From a candidate division KSB1 bacterium (GTDB taxonomy: Bacteria > Zhuqueibacterota > Zhuqueibacteria > Residuimicrobiales > Krinioviventaceae): a stretch of 64,000 nt of DNA. Location: the NCBI GenBank assembly GCA_034521575.1, contig JAXHMJ010000005.1, forward strand, positions 2,232,001-2,296,000, given 5' to 3'. Below the pieces are notes generated by a model. The model saw nothing but the letters and a program-made list of their open reading frames with translations. It was not told where the DNA came from and ran no database searches. The position numbers and the translations under genes are program-made. Positions 37,265-48,063 of the stretch are shown piece by piece (the first letter of the stretch is position 1; every line of letters begins with the position of its first letter).

Positions 37265-38784
37265 TGTGTATTCATATAGCTGTCTGTGACCGGATCAGCC
37301 GGCGGCCGCTGGATTTCATCGACTCTCAATATCCCGTTTCCCTGACGATCGGCAACATTCGCCTCCAGTTGATGACCGGTGTAAGCACCGGCAGTCGGTT
37401 GCAGGCTATAAAGAGTATTCTCCGCGATCAGAACCTCATCGACCAGATGGTCTTCGCGGTAGCCGGTTTCAAACCAGTACAAATCACCAATCTGATTGAT
37501 GTAATTGCTGCGGAATACGATTTTGCTGCCCTGACGGTTCACGTTAATGTCGGGTGTATAATATTTACTGATACGGTCGCCATTGTCCCGGGCCCGGTGA
37601 TGTACCAGTCTGCGGGTGGCGCCGGACCCGTCGGTCGGCACCTGTATGATTTCGCCCCAGAACGGGTACCACTGTCCCAGGCTCTCGACCCGGTCCTGAT
37701 AGGATACGTACATGTATTCCCGGCTTCTGATGCTGTTATTGGCGGAAAAGACAAGATGCGCCCATTTGGGAATTGATTCTAATTGTCGCATTTCCCCGGT
37801 CTCGATATTGATGGAAATCAGATCACTGGGTGAAATGCCATAGGGATCGTATATTTCCTGAAAATCATACCCCGCGGCCGTATAGATGACCTGGTGCCCG
37901 AGATGGTCGATTCCCGTTTCCCAGTGCACGATACCCGGATATATTTGATGAACATAGTTCCAGTTCTTATCATACACTTCAATCCCATGGAACTGCTGGT
38001 TCAGTGCGGGTTCAGTACCCCAGCTGACAATGACATAATCGCCATTCGGCGAAATTGTTGCATAATCCACGCCTACACCGCCGCGGCATCCCAGAACACC
38101 GATATCAAAAGTGGTTGCGGGATATTTAATGTCTTCAATCAGATCGTAGACAAACAACTCTTCATCGTCGCCGCTCAGCACCCAATAACGCCCGTCATCG
38201 GATACATCACCTTCTCCGCCGGCGTTGTCGATCTCGGTGTATTCGTCAAATGTACGCAGCACGACCGGATTATCAATGTCGCGCATGTCGTACAGCAGTA
38301 CCTGGTTGCCGGAATAGGCATAAAAATGATATTTCGGATCAAATGTAACGGCTTGTCCATTGTCCGAGTATTGGCCGGTGATGCTCCAGCGGATCCACCA
38401 GTTTCGAATTTCTCCTCGACCGAGATAGTCGAGACGTTCTCCGGTTTCCCCGTCATATATAAACGTGCTGATCAGGTGATCACCGTTGTAGGAATCGACC
38501 GTATCGTTTTCCTGAGCCAGAAAATACGAGCCGTCGATGTTCCAGTAACACATTTCACTGTTGGCAAAATATCCGCCCAGATAATCCCCCGCCAGTGTAT
38601 CGCATTTTGTCATGCGTGTGACCGGTGTGCTGAATACCGGATCGGTATAAGACTCGCCCGGAAATTCCGGCGGCGCCAGTGTGTCGTAATCCGGAGGGGG
38701 CAATGGATCATCGCTGATCAAACCGTATTGACCATAAAGAGACAGGCTCCAGAGAACGATTAAAAGTATAAAATGTTTTTTCAT
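37228..38784 (-). CDS. Dockerin-tailed secreted protein, N-terminal propeller part (frameshifted)
   Basis: A 518-residue first part: signal peptide (HFILLIVLWSLSLYG), then a WD40/PD40-like beta-propeller (VSDDGRYWVLSGDDEE, ATISPNGDYVIVSWG, HLVFSANNSIRSREY, NVNRQGSKIVFRSNY). The propeller ends at about residue 480, where NGILRVDEIQRPPADP leads to the frameshift. Two ATGs are possible (38793 and 38784); GGA 5 bases before the second favours it slightly. Secreted propellers with dockerins are often polysaccharide-related, but no catalytic residues can be assigned here. Confidence 0.7.
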   Translation of the reverse strand: MKKHFILLIVLWSLSLYGQYGLISDDPLPPPDYDTLAPPEFPGESYTDPVFSTPVTRMTKCDTLAGDYLGGYFANSEMCYWNIDGSYFLAQENDTVDSYNGDHLISTFIYDGETGERLDYLGRGEIRNWWIRWSITGQYSDNGQAVTFDPKYHFYAYSGNQVLLYDMRDIDNPVVLRTFDEYTEIDNAGGEGDVSDDGRYWVLSGDDEELFVYDLIEDIKYPATTFDIGVLGCRGGVGVDYATISPNGDYVIVSWGTEPALNQQFHGIEVYDKNWNYVHQIYPGIVHWETGIDHLGHQVIYTAAGYDFQEIYDPYGISPSDLISINIETGEMRQLESIPKWAHLVFSANNSIRSREYMYVSYQDRVESLGQWYPFWGEIIQVPTDGSGATRRLVHHRARDNGDRISKYYTPDINVNRQGSKIVFRSNYINQIGDLYWFETGYREDHLVDEVLIAENTLYSLQPTAGAYTGHQLEANVADRQGNGILRVDEIQRPPADPVTDSYMNTQWRIRFQEPLQD

Positions 38785-38874
38785 CGCGTCCATATGATTA
38801 ACATCAAACTACTTATTTAAAAGTAACAAAATCTGTGCCTAAAACAAAAAAGTTTTTCGACTGCTAAAGTAATG

Positions 38875-38905
38875 TTGCAAAAGATATATTATTATTGTAT
38901 TTTTA
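38875..38905 (+). promoter_or_regulatory. Possible promoter of the lipase-like gene
   Basis: TTG-N20-TATTTTTA, one mismatch from TAnnTTTG, 34 bases before the chosen start codon. Confidence 0.3.
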
Positions 38906-38938
38906 GGTTTGTATTGTATTATTATAAAAGGCGATTTT

Positions 38939-39778
38939 ATGGCATCCTGCACCCGTAAAGAAGCATTCATGAACAACTCCAGAGGTCATCATCTGCACTA
39001 TCGGCAATGGGTCCCCGATACCGTCAAAGCCGGTATTTTATTTGCTCACGGCATCGGTGAACATTCCGGCCGCTATGACCAGGTCGCCCGCTATTTCTGT
39101 GAGCGCGATATCGCGTTTCACGCCCTGGATCATCAGGGACACGGACAATCGGAGGGCAAACGCGGTCATATCCCGGATTTTAAAAACTATGTTAAAGATC
39201 TGGAGGCCTTTCGCGAGCAGGTGCAGCCGATCCTTGGCAGTGCCCCGTTGTTTTTAATGGGCCATAGTATGGGGGGATTGATTGCCTTCCGTTATCTGAT
39301 CGAACATCAGGAACTTATCGCGGGCGCTGTATTTTCCGCACCTTCCCTGAAAATTAAAATGCAAATCCCGGCATGGAAAAATATGATGGCTTTGGCCCTG
39401 GCGCGGGTTGTGCCTTCCTTGACGGTGAAGAACGGTATCAACGCTGATCTGTTGACTCATGATGAAATGATTGTAGACCTGTATCGAAGCGATCCGTTGG
39501 TGCATCCTTTTATCAGTCTTTCTTTATATTTTGACATGATCAACACCGGAGAGTACTGTCTGCAGCAGGCGCACCGCATTAGGCGTCCTGTCCTGTTTAT
39601 GTTTGGCGGCAATGATGAGATTACCGATATGGATGCCAGCCGCAAGGCGTTCAATCAGATCAATACAACTGACAAGCAGTTTCATGTGTTAGATGGAGAA
39701 TATCACGAGATTTTGAATGAGCTGAACAAAACGGATATTTTTGCCACTATTTTTAACTGGATTGAAGACCGCTTGTAA
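38939..39778 (+). CDS. Monoacylglycerol lipase-like alpha/beta hydrolase
   Basis: A 279-residue serine hydrolase of the lysophospholipase/monoglyceride lipase group. The oxyanion strand is LFAHGIGEHSGRY, LDHQGHGQSEGKRG is the group's signature loop, the nucleophile is in FLMGHSMGGLIA, the acid Asp in FGGNDEITD and the His in DGEYHEILNE. No signal peptide. The ATG at 38939 has AAAGG 7-8 bases upstream; MNNSRG at 38969 is an alternative. It lies 15 bases before the carbamoyltransferase gene, with which it probably shares an mRNA. It may deacylate lipids or glycerides. Confidence 0.9.
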   Translation: MASCTRKEAFMNNSRGHHLHYRQWVPDTVKAGILFAHGIGEHSGRYDQVARYFCERDIAFHALDHQGHGQSEGKRGHIPDFKNYVKDLEAFREQVQPILGSAPLFLMGHSMGGLIAFRYLIEHQELIAGAVFSAPSLKIKMQIPAWKNMMALALARVVPSLTVKNGINADLLTHDEMIVDLYRSDPLVHPFISLSLYFDMINTGEYCLQQAHRIRRPVLFMFGGNDEITDMDASRKAFNQINTTDKQFHVLDGEYHEILNELNKTDIFATIFNWIEDRL

Positions 39779-39793
39779 TTTTTAGTGTTTTAG

Positions 39794-41530
39794 ATGAATA
39801 TTTTAGGACTAGGCGATGTTACCGGCAATCACAGTCACAGCAGTATAGCGATTGTCCGGGATGGTTCACTGCTTTTTGCATTATCGCGGGAACGTCAAAG
39901 CCGACTCAGAAATGATTCGCAATTTCCGGCTGAAAGCATTCAGGCAGGTTTAAATTATCTCGGTCTCTCCCTGTCTGATATTGATGCTGTTGTCTGTGCC
40001 TATCCGCCGCCGCGCTATTATGCGGGGCTGCTGTTTCACGGCTGGGGCGATGCAGTCCGAAGTATGGGGACATTGCTTTTGCGGGCGCCGCATCAGCTGC
40101 TGCGCTACCTGCTGCCGAATTTGAAAAAAGCTTTGTTCGATCCGCGAGGAAACCATGTTCTAAGAATGGGGATTCCGCCGTCAAAATTTCAATTTGTTGA
40201 TCATCATCTTGCACATGTCACGGCTGCTTATTGCGCCAGTCCATATGACCGCGCCCTGGCCATCAGTTACGGCGGGTTTGCGCCGCATGCGGATGGAACC
40301 AACCGCGCAGGTGCGGTTTATTTGTGCGAAGGAAATTCCATACAATGGCAGCAGGACATTCCCATGTGCGCCACCGGCTGCTGGTTTTCCGGTGTTACAG
40401 TGGCTCTGGGTTATCGCTATATGCAGCAGGAAAGCAAAACCATGGGCCTGGCCGGTCTGGGAAAACCGGATGCCGCGTATAAAGCGTGTTCCGGTTTGGC
40501 GACGCGCTATGAAAACGGCCGCTGGCAGCGCTATCCCTATTGGCTCGATACACTTTTGTCTCCGCGGTCCGCTGCATTTTTGAATACCCGCACCGGCAGG
40601 CGACTGAAACGGTTGCTGCGTTCTGCTGCTCCTCAGGATCTGGCCGCCGCCGCTCAGCAAATCTGGCAGGAGAATATCACGGCGTTTGTCCGCAATCTGC
40701 TTCAGCAGCATAAAGTTCGGAATTTGGTTTTGAGCGGCGGAACCTTTCAGAATATCCAAATCAACAGCGAATTGGCGCAGCTGCCGGATATTGACGGTGT
40801 GTACCTGCACCCGCATCCCGGAGACGGTTCGACACCGATTGGTGCGGCACTGCATCTCTGGCAGCAGCATGCCGGTAAATTGCCGCGTCATTCCCTTCCG
40901 GATGCCGGTTTGGGATGCGAATTCAGTGATGCAGCTGTAAAAGATGCACTGGCGCGATATAAAGACCGGGTGCTAATCAAAAACATTGAAAATGCCAGTA
41001 TTTATGGCGCCGGTCTTTTAAGTCAAAACCGCATTATCGGCTGGTTTCAGGGGCGGGAAGAGTACGGCAACCGTTCTCTGGGTCACCGGTGTATTCTGGC
41101 GTTTCCTGCCGGAGAGCATCGGCTGAGTATCAACCGCATCAAGGGGAGGGAAGACTGGATTCCTGTCGGCGTCAGTTGTCTTGCCGAACACGCTGCCTCT
41201 CTCTTTGAATCGTTTATGCCCAGCCCTTACGCGTCGTTCCGGTTCCGCTTCAATCCGCGATATCAGGACACCCATAAATTCCTGCTGCATTGCGACGGAA
41301 CGATTCGGGTGCAGTCGGTGGATGAACATGCGTATCCGGAATTCCGCAGTCTTTTGCAGGTTTTTTATGAACGAACCGGACAGGCGTTAATTTTTAATTC
41401 CAGTTTGAACCGCCATGCAGAGCCTATTGTGCACACACCTGCTCAGGCTATAGATCTGCTTTTGAACACCTCCCTGGATGCGTTAATTATTGGTTCATTT
41501 TGTGTGACGGCCCGCAGGGACAATGTTTGA
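39794..41530 (+). CDS. NodU/CmcH-family carbamoyltransferase
   Basis: O-carbamoyltransferase, 578 residues. The N-terminal two thirds are a Kae1/HSP70-like ATPase fold: MNILGLGDVTGNHSHSSIAIV, a HHLAHVTAAY segment whose His ligands make the carbamoyl-adenylate site, and LVLSGGTFQNIQIN. The C-terminal domain has EEYGNRSLGHRCILA and IFNSSLNRHAEPIVHTP, as in NodU and antibiotic carbamoyltransferases. Family members use carbamoyl phosphate and ATP to carbamoylate a sugar or alcohol hydroxyl. The neighbouring sugar-type kinase suggests a sugar substrate, by position only. Confidence 0.92.
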   Translation: MNILGLGDVTGNHSHSSIAIVRDGSLLFALSRERQSRLRNDSQFPAESIQAGLNYLGLSLSDIDAVVCAYPPPRYYAGLLFHGWGDAVRSMGTLLLRAPHQLLRYLLPNLKKALFDPRGNHVLRMGIPPSKFQFVDHHLAHVTAAYCASPYDRALAISYGGFAPHADGTNRAGAVYLCEGNSIQWQQDIPMCATGCWFSGVTVALGYRYMQQESKTMGLAGLGKPDAAYKACSGLATRYENGRWQRYPYWLDTLLSPRSAAFLNTRTGRRLKRLLRSAAPQDLAAAAQQIWQENITAFVRNLLQQHKVRNLVLSGGTFQNIQINSELAQLPDIDGVYLHPHPGDGSTPIGAALHLWQQHAGKLPRHSLPDAGLGCEFSDAAVKDALARYKDRVLIKNIENASIYGAGLLSQNRIIGWFQGREEYGNRSLGHRCILAFPAGEHRLSINRIKGREDWIPVGVSCLAEHAASLFESFMPSPYASFRFRFNPRYQDTHKFLLHCDGTIRVQSVDEHAYPEFRSLLQVFYERTGQALIFNSSLNRHAEPIVHTPAQAIDLLLNTSLDALIIGSFCVTARRDNV

Positions 41531-41556
41531 TTTTGTGCTAAAAAATTGTATATTTG
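41526..41556 (+). promoter_or_regulatory. Predicted Bacteroidetes-type promoter of the GHMP kinase gene
   Basis: TTTG, a 19-base spacer, TATATTTG: an exact match to the Bacteroidetes -33/-7 consensus. It overlaps the end of the carbamoyltransferase gene and lies 43 bases before the kinase start. Confidence 0.6.
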
Positions 41557-41599
41557 CATATTTAATGCAGGCATTTGATTATTTTATGAAAGAGTCGAT

Positions 41600-42592
41600 A
41601 TGATCATTCACACCAAAGCTTATTCCCGCGCCGGACTGGCCGGCAATCCTTCGGACGGCTATTTCGGCAAGACCCTGTCCGTAACCCTGAAAAATTATTA
41701 TGCCTCTATTACCATGTACGAGACGCCGGATTTGGAGATTTTGCCGAATGAACGCGATCATTCCTATTTTCCCAATCTGGAATCTCTGGTCAATGATGTG
41801 AATTTGCAGGGATATTACGGCGGTATTCGTCTGATCAAGGCCGCAGCCAAGCGGTTTTACGACTATTGTCTGCAGCGCGGTATTCACCTGGATGACCGCA
41901 ATTTTACCGTACGCTATACCACCAGTATTCCGGTTCAGGTCGGACTGGCCGGTTCCAGCGCTATTGTCACGGCCACCATCAATGCGCTGATGAGTTTTTA
42001 CGGCGTCGAAATTCCCAAGCCGTTGATTCCCAATCTCATCCTGAGCGTAGAGATTGAAGAACTGGGGATTTCCGCCGGGCTGCAGGACCGGGTGACCCAG
42101 GTTTATGAAGGTCTGGTGTATATGGATTTTGATAAAGAGTTGATGGAAAAGCAGGGCTATGGTCATTATGAGAATATGAATCCCAAACTGCTTCCGCCCT
42201 TGTATCTGGCTTATCTATCGGATTTGAGTGAAATTTCCGGGATTGCGCACGGTAAACTGCGCGGCCGCTATGAAGCCGGTGAAGATAAAGTGGTCAATGC
42301 CATGCAGTATTTTGCCGAATGTGCGGAGCGAGCGCGCGATTGTCTGTTGAACAAACAGTGTGATCAGCTCGGTCAGATCATGAACGACAATTTTGACAAA
42401 CGACGGGAAATCTTTCCGATCAGTGACATGAACCTGAAAATGATCGAAATCGCCCGTTCCGTCGGCGCCAGCGCCAAATTCCCCGGGTCCGGCGGCGCCA
42501 TGATCGGTACGTATGAGGATGAAAACATGTTTTTAAAGCTAAAAGAAAAACTGGCAGAGATCGGGGTGGAAGTGGTAAAGCCCCAGCTGTAA
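41600..42592 (+). CDS. GHMP kinase, glucuronokinase-like
   Basis: A 330-residue sugar-1-kinase of the GHMP superfamily. The N-terminal motif AYSRAGLAGNPSDGYFGKTL, with the substrate-binding GNPSD, the ATP loop VGLAGSSAIVTA (P-x3-GLxSS variant) and the C-terminal KFPGSGGAMIG match plant glucuronokinases and related bacterial kinases. It probably makes a sugar 1-phosphate for nucleotide-sugar synthesis; D-glucuronate is the best guess, but L-arabinose or galactose-type substrates cannot be excluded. It follows the carbamoyltransferase by 69 bases with its own promoter and ends at a strong terminator. Confidence 0.88.
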   Translation: MIIHTKAYSRAGLAGNPSDGYFGKTLSVTLKNYYASITMYETPDLEILPNERDHSYFPNLESLVNDVNLQGYYGGIRLIKAAAKRFYDYCLQRGIHLDDRNFTVRYTTSIPVQVGLAGSSAIVTATINALMSFYGVEIPKPLIPNLILSVEIEELGISAGLQDRVTQVYEGLVYMDFDKELMEKQGYGHYENMNPKLLPPLYLAYLSDLSEISGIAHGKLRGRYEAGEDKVVNAMQYFAECAERARDCLLNKQCDQLGQIMNDNFDKRREIFPISDMNLKMIEIARSVGASAKFPGSGGAMIGTYEDENMFLKLKEKLAEIGVEVVKPQL

Positions 42593-42628
42593 TTGACAGC
42601 CCGAAAGTATCCCCCGGGGCGAGAGGAT

Positions 42629-42655
42629 ACCCGGCCGGAAACGGCCGGGTTTTTT
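42629..42655. terminator. Bidirectional terminator with GAAA tetraloop
   Basis: ACCCGGCCG, loop GAAA, CGGCCGGGT, then TTTTTTA. A 9-bp GC stem with a stable tetraloop; it ends the GHMP kinase transcript and overlaps the end of the converging giant gene. Confidence 0.9.
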
Positions 42656-45600
42656 ATTTCAACAGCAGCAATTTTCGGATACGGGTGTATTCATCGCACT
42701 CTATTTTATAAAAATACACGCCGGAGGGTACCCGTCCGCCGTTGTCGTTCCTGGCCTGCCAGGTCACAGTGTGACGACCGGCAGAATAGCTTGTATTGGC
42801 CAGCGTCCGCACCAATTGTCCGTTTTGGTTAAAGATCTGCAAGTTCACATGCGTGGATCGGGGCAGCTGGAATGCAATACGGGTGGTGGGATTGAACGGA
42901 TTTGGAATGTTCTGTTCCAGAACAAACTGCTCCGGTGCAGCCACAGTAATCTCTGCGGGATCAAAAATTCTTTGCTCACCGGTGAACGAGACCTCTCGCA
43001 GCCAGTAAAAATACGTTCCAGGCCTATCCAGGGGATCAATCACAGAAAATTCTCTGTTTTTCAGAGGACTGTCAAAGCTCAGGGTTTTTACAGGCTGCTG
43101 AGGGCCTTCTCTGCGCTCGCTGCGCAACACGCTGAACGAACGGGGCTGGTGACCGGAGCCGATGCTCCAGCTGATGGTTACACCCGAGCCGGGGTTGTAC
43201 GCCGCTTCAAACGACTCGAGTTCCACAAAAACGGGACTCACCGACAAATGCCATGCAATAAACAGAGTGTCCCGTTGATCCGTAACCCGGCAGCGTACAG
43301 TCAGAGAGTTTGGAAAGGACTGTCCCAGATACAATTCAAAAGCCGACAGGCTGCTCAGCGGATTGCCGTTCAATAACCAGGTGTATGAAATCGAATCCTG
43401 ATCCGCATCCCAAACCGAGTCAATCGAGAACGCATAACGCTGTCCGTACAGGGCATCCAGTAGCGTATCCTGGGGTGTGAACGATATAATTTGCGGCCGA
43501 TGATTGCTGTTTTGCGCGGTGAGACTGAACAAAGTGAGCAGGCCGTCACAACTCGCTCTGAACACATATTCACCCGGCTGCTCATTGACATGTACCCGGC
43601 ATGCAACGCGTCCCAGTGAATCCGACTGCACCGGCTGTCCGGTCAGCACCCGGCCGCCGTCCACGGCTTCAAAATGTACGGCTTTGTCAGCAACCGGATT
43701 GTTGTATTTGTCCTTGACGGCAACCACGAGCGGCTCAGGGGCATCGCTCATGGTGCGCACAGTCTGGTGGTTGCCGGATAACTTGATCAGCTGGTGCGGT
43801 GCTCCGGGCAGCACTGTTACCTCAAAATAAAGGGTGGTCGACAGCAAATCCGATACGGCTGAAATGCGCACCCGGCCGGTTTGAACACCCAGGGTCACAG
43901 GAACCGAGGCAATCCCGGAGGAATCAGTTTTCACGCTGTACTGTTCCCGACCGTTCAGCAGCGCATGTCCCTGTTCCAGGGTAAAGACCACGTTTTGGTT
44001 AAACAGAGGCTGATCTCCCGAATTTAAAGCCACTTGAAGAGGTCCCACAGTGTCACCTACATGACCGCTTAATTGGCTCGGCGACAGGGTTGTAAACTGC
44101 AACGCTCCGAAGGAGAATACAACAGTGGCTCTGTCATTCAATGCCAGATTTTCAGGCAGAATATAAGCGACAATGATCCGTTCACCGGAAGTGGTTGCGG
44201 AGAGCCTGGCATGTATTTCTCCCCGGGCATCGCTCACGGAATCCTGCTGAATCAGAACAGTTTGAGAGCCGCTGGCCTGGATGTGCACGCCAACACCGGA
44301 GAGGGGCTCTCCGTGCTGATCGCGAATAGTGACGGTGATCTGTGATTGTGAGAGTCCATCTGGCACAACCGGCGATGTGGCTGTGATCGTGGACTTTTTT
44401 AGGTCCGGTTCACGCGGCGCCAGAACGTTGATAGAAAAGATAACCTTGACGGGCCCGATTGAAGCCTGAACCCGGTGTGGTCCGATCTCTTGTCCCAGGG
44501 TCAGCTTGATCTGTCCATAACCGCTGGAATCCGTACGCACGGTTTCCGTTTCCTGACCGTTAAAATGACTATCGCCTTCACGTACGGAAAATTCCACGCT
44601 GAAATCTGATATAGCATTGCCATACACATCGGCAACTTTGACCACAAGAGACTGCGGCAATTCCGTTCCGGCGGTACCGGATTGGTCATTTCCGTTGATG
44701 ATCGTCAGCAGGGCGGCGTCTCCGGGCCGGGCCTGCAGTTCAAACTCCACCGGAGATCCGGCGATACTATCGCCGCGCGCTTCGACGCGCACCATGCCGG
44801 CCTGCCGCCCCATCTTTACACTTGTGCTGGCGAGACCGTTGGCATCGGTACGGGACTGTCGGGATGAGCTGCCCGAAAATTCCGCGTCTCCGTACGTAAT
44901 GGAAAATGTGATCGGAAAATTCGGTACTGGCTGGCCGTATTGATCCAGAACCCGAACCACCAACGGCTGGGGAACCGGTGATGCGACACGCACCTGCTGG
45001 CTGTCGCCGGACACATAGACAAGTTGTTCGGCGATTTGCTGAGTGCTCATAAACACCACGGTTGCCGGATTCAAGCTCAGATTGGCGCCGGGAATGGCGG
45101 CGCGTACGATTTTTTCTCCTTCTGCAATACTGGTAAGAACCGCCTGAATACGTCCGTTGCTGTCGGTAATTGAATCACTGACCGTCAAGGTGCAGCCTGC
45201 TCCCTCAACGGAAAGTTCAACCTTGACGCCCGGAACCGGAACACCGCTGCTGTTTCTCAGGTTGACCGTGATTTGCGATTCTGTTTTGCCGTCTGCCAGG
45301 ACCGGGGATGTGGCTTCAATACCCGAGCGGCCCGGATCAATGCCCACACCGCTGTAACTCCACACCACCGGAGAACCGGTGATATCGCTTCCGTTATTAA
45401 AAGAACGGGCGTGCAGACTATTGTCCGATGTTTTAAAAGGCCCGGCGATCCATGTTACCGATGCTTTGCCCGCGCTGTCGGTGTTTATGGTTTGACTGCT
45501 GACGCCATTGCTCAAATATCCCTGACCTTTAATGACGCTGAATTCCACCGGCTGGCCGGAGACCGGATTAGCGTATGCATCCGTGACTTTGACCTCAAAC

Positions 45601-48063
45601 GGATCGTTAAAGGCCAGCCCCGGAGAAATTGTCTGCCCGTCTCCGCCGAGTTTAATTAGCTGATCGGGATCACCGGCTACGGCTGTGGCGCTGAAATCCA
45701 CCCGGAAGCCGCTGTATACGGCTTTTAAACCCTGTTGACCCAATGCTGGGCCCATCTGCCAGTTCACCTGGGCTCTGCCTTGTCCGTCAGTGAGCACGGT
45801 CACAGACGTTTCCCCGTTCATTCGGCCGCCCCCGGATGTGACGGTAAATTCAACCTGTTCGCCGACCAGCGGCTGTCCGTTTGATTGTTGGGCGGTTACC
45901 ACAATCGGGTGGGCCAGCGCTTTTCCGGCCTGCCCGGTTTGATTGTCGCCGCTGGTTTTTTCAAGAATAATCTGCGGACGCTCGGCAAAAGCGGTAAAGG
46001 TAACCGGTGAATTGCGTGCTCCGTCTACCCGCGCTTCTACTTTAATCGTGCCTTCGGCGCTGCCCAGTGTCAAAAGAGTCGAGGCATTTCCGCTGATATC
46101 GGTGAGTGCGGATGGTGTTTGCACTGTTGCGTTCCCGGACACCACGGCAAATTGTACTTGCATTCCGGTAACCGGCTCCCCGTTTTGATCTTTCAGATGA
46201 ACAACAAGAGGGGCGTTCAGGGTCTGATTCAGATAACCGGACTGATTATCCCCGGATACGTACGACAGCTCATTGTACTCGGGAGCTTCAAATCCGATCT
46301 GAATGCGCTGATTGGCTGCGACGCGCGGTTCTTCGATGATACTTCCGTCTGTACGCGTGACCCGTACGTCACAAAAACTGCGCGAACCCAGTCCGAAATG
46401 CTGCAGAACACCGCTTCCGGACAAGTAGCCGTCCGCGGTTGTGACTTCCCGGTGACCCAGCAGATAAGCGGATTGTCCCATATGTCCGTCTTCATAGACG
46501 TCGATTTTGCTGCCCACACCGCCGTAATCACCGGCTGGTCCACTGGTCAGAATCTGTAGATAGTTTTCCGTGGCCGGTGTTTCATTTTCCATGTAAATAT
46601 TTTCAAACAATTTGGTGGTGATGTACATATCCAGGTCGCCGTCCTGATCAAAATCATAGGGAACCGCACCACGGGCGTCCGCCATGGTCATCACCAGTCC
46701 CATATAATCAGCAGAGTCGTAATTGCCGTTGCCGTCATTCAGATCCAGAATTGAACAGGCGAGGCCGCTGTATGATGTGTTGCGCAGCCGGAAAAAATCC
46801 AAATCCGCATCATTGTCTGCATCGAACAATTGAATGGTGAATCCTTCCATGGACATGTTCATTTCCTGTGAAATGTCTGTAAAATAACCGCTGCCGTCGT
46901 TGCGAAAGGCGTACATTTTCATACTGCCTTCATAGTTCGGTTCACGGCTGTTGGCCACAAACAGATCCATATCCCCGTCATTGTCATAATCGGCAAAGGT
47001 GGCGCCTTCGCTGCGGTCGGGAACAGCAATATTACGCTGCGCTGCCTGTTCGGTAAACTGTCCGTTCTGGTTGATATACAGTTCGTTTGCTTTTCCGCGT
47101 TTGCTGATATAAATATCATAATCGCCGTCATTGTCAATGTCTGATACTGTAACACCCTGTGTTCCAATGATTTCCGGGTCTTCGACCTTGCCTTCAGCGC
47201 CGCGGTATTCGCGCTGAAAATTTCCCGTTCCGTCATTAATATACATTTCGTTTTTCATGCCCCAGTTGACCGCAAAAATATCCTGCCAGCCGTCATTGTT
47301 TATGTCAAAAACCACACATCCGCGCGTTTCGCCGTCGATGGCCTCGATGCCGCGGACAAAACTCTCTTCGGAAAAATAACCGTTGCCGTCATTGATATAC
47401 AACTGATTGGGTTCCCAGGTGTTGGCATTGAACAGGTCCAGATCGCCGTCATTATCCGCATCGAAAAAGATCACGCCATGAGAAGTGCATTCATCTACCA
47501 CGCCGCGTTCAAATGTTTCATCCCGGAATGTGCCATCCGGCTGTTGTATATAAAGTATGTCACGGCGGCAGCCTCCCTGGAACGCGTTGCCCACGTATAT
47601 ATCCGGCAAACCGTCATTGTTGACATCTCCGACTGTTATACCATGTCCACTGTACTCTTCGGCGCCCAGTCCGATCAGGTTTTTGGTATGGCTTTTGTCT
47701 GTAAAGCGGATTTCACTGTCCGTGGTATACACTTTGAGATCCGAATATTCCGGCCCCACGAGACTGCGGTACAAGGGGTCTCCGCTCAAAAATAAATATT
47801 TAAACCGCTGCTGCTGCCCTTCAAAATCATTGGACTCGATCAACTTTCCGTTTATATAAAACCTGATATCAAATATATCATATTCGACCCGAAAGGTATA
47901 GGATGTGTTTTTGTCCCATTTTTTACCCAGCAGGATATGTGGCTGAAAGCGTGTATCCACTCCATTTGAACCGGTGTCATACCGAAACGAACAGGAGCCG
48001 TCGCTACGTTTGTAAGAGGTGCCGGTGCGCAGATAAAGCCAGGAACCGCCCTTGTAAATCTTT
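42654..48063 (-). CDS. Giant secreted FG-GAP, Big-1 repeat protein with type IX sorting domain
   Basis: About 1,800 residues after a frameshift at 48061. A lectin-like segment ends near GQQQRFKYLFLSG. Seven FG-GAP/VCBS calcium repeats follow, forming a propeller (pattern DxNNDGxxDIYVGN). Next is an ASPIC/UnbV-like domain (VTTADGYLSGSGVLQHFGLG). Then come about nine Ig-like Big-1 (invasin-type) domains, each beginning like SGDNQSG or SATSPVxxDG and ending in a GxxRVxA strand. One further Ig domain and a fibronectin-like one follow, and last the sorting domain (NIPNPFNPTTRIAFQL to terminal Lys). It is probably a surface adhesin. About 5.3 kb of this frame is unbroken. Confidence 0.85.
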
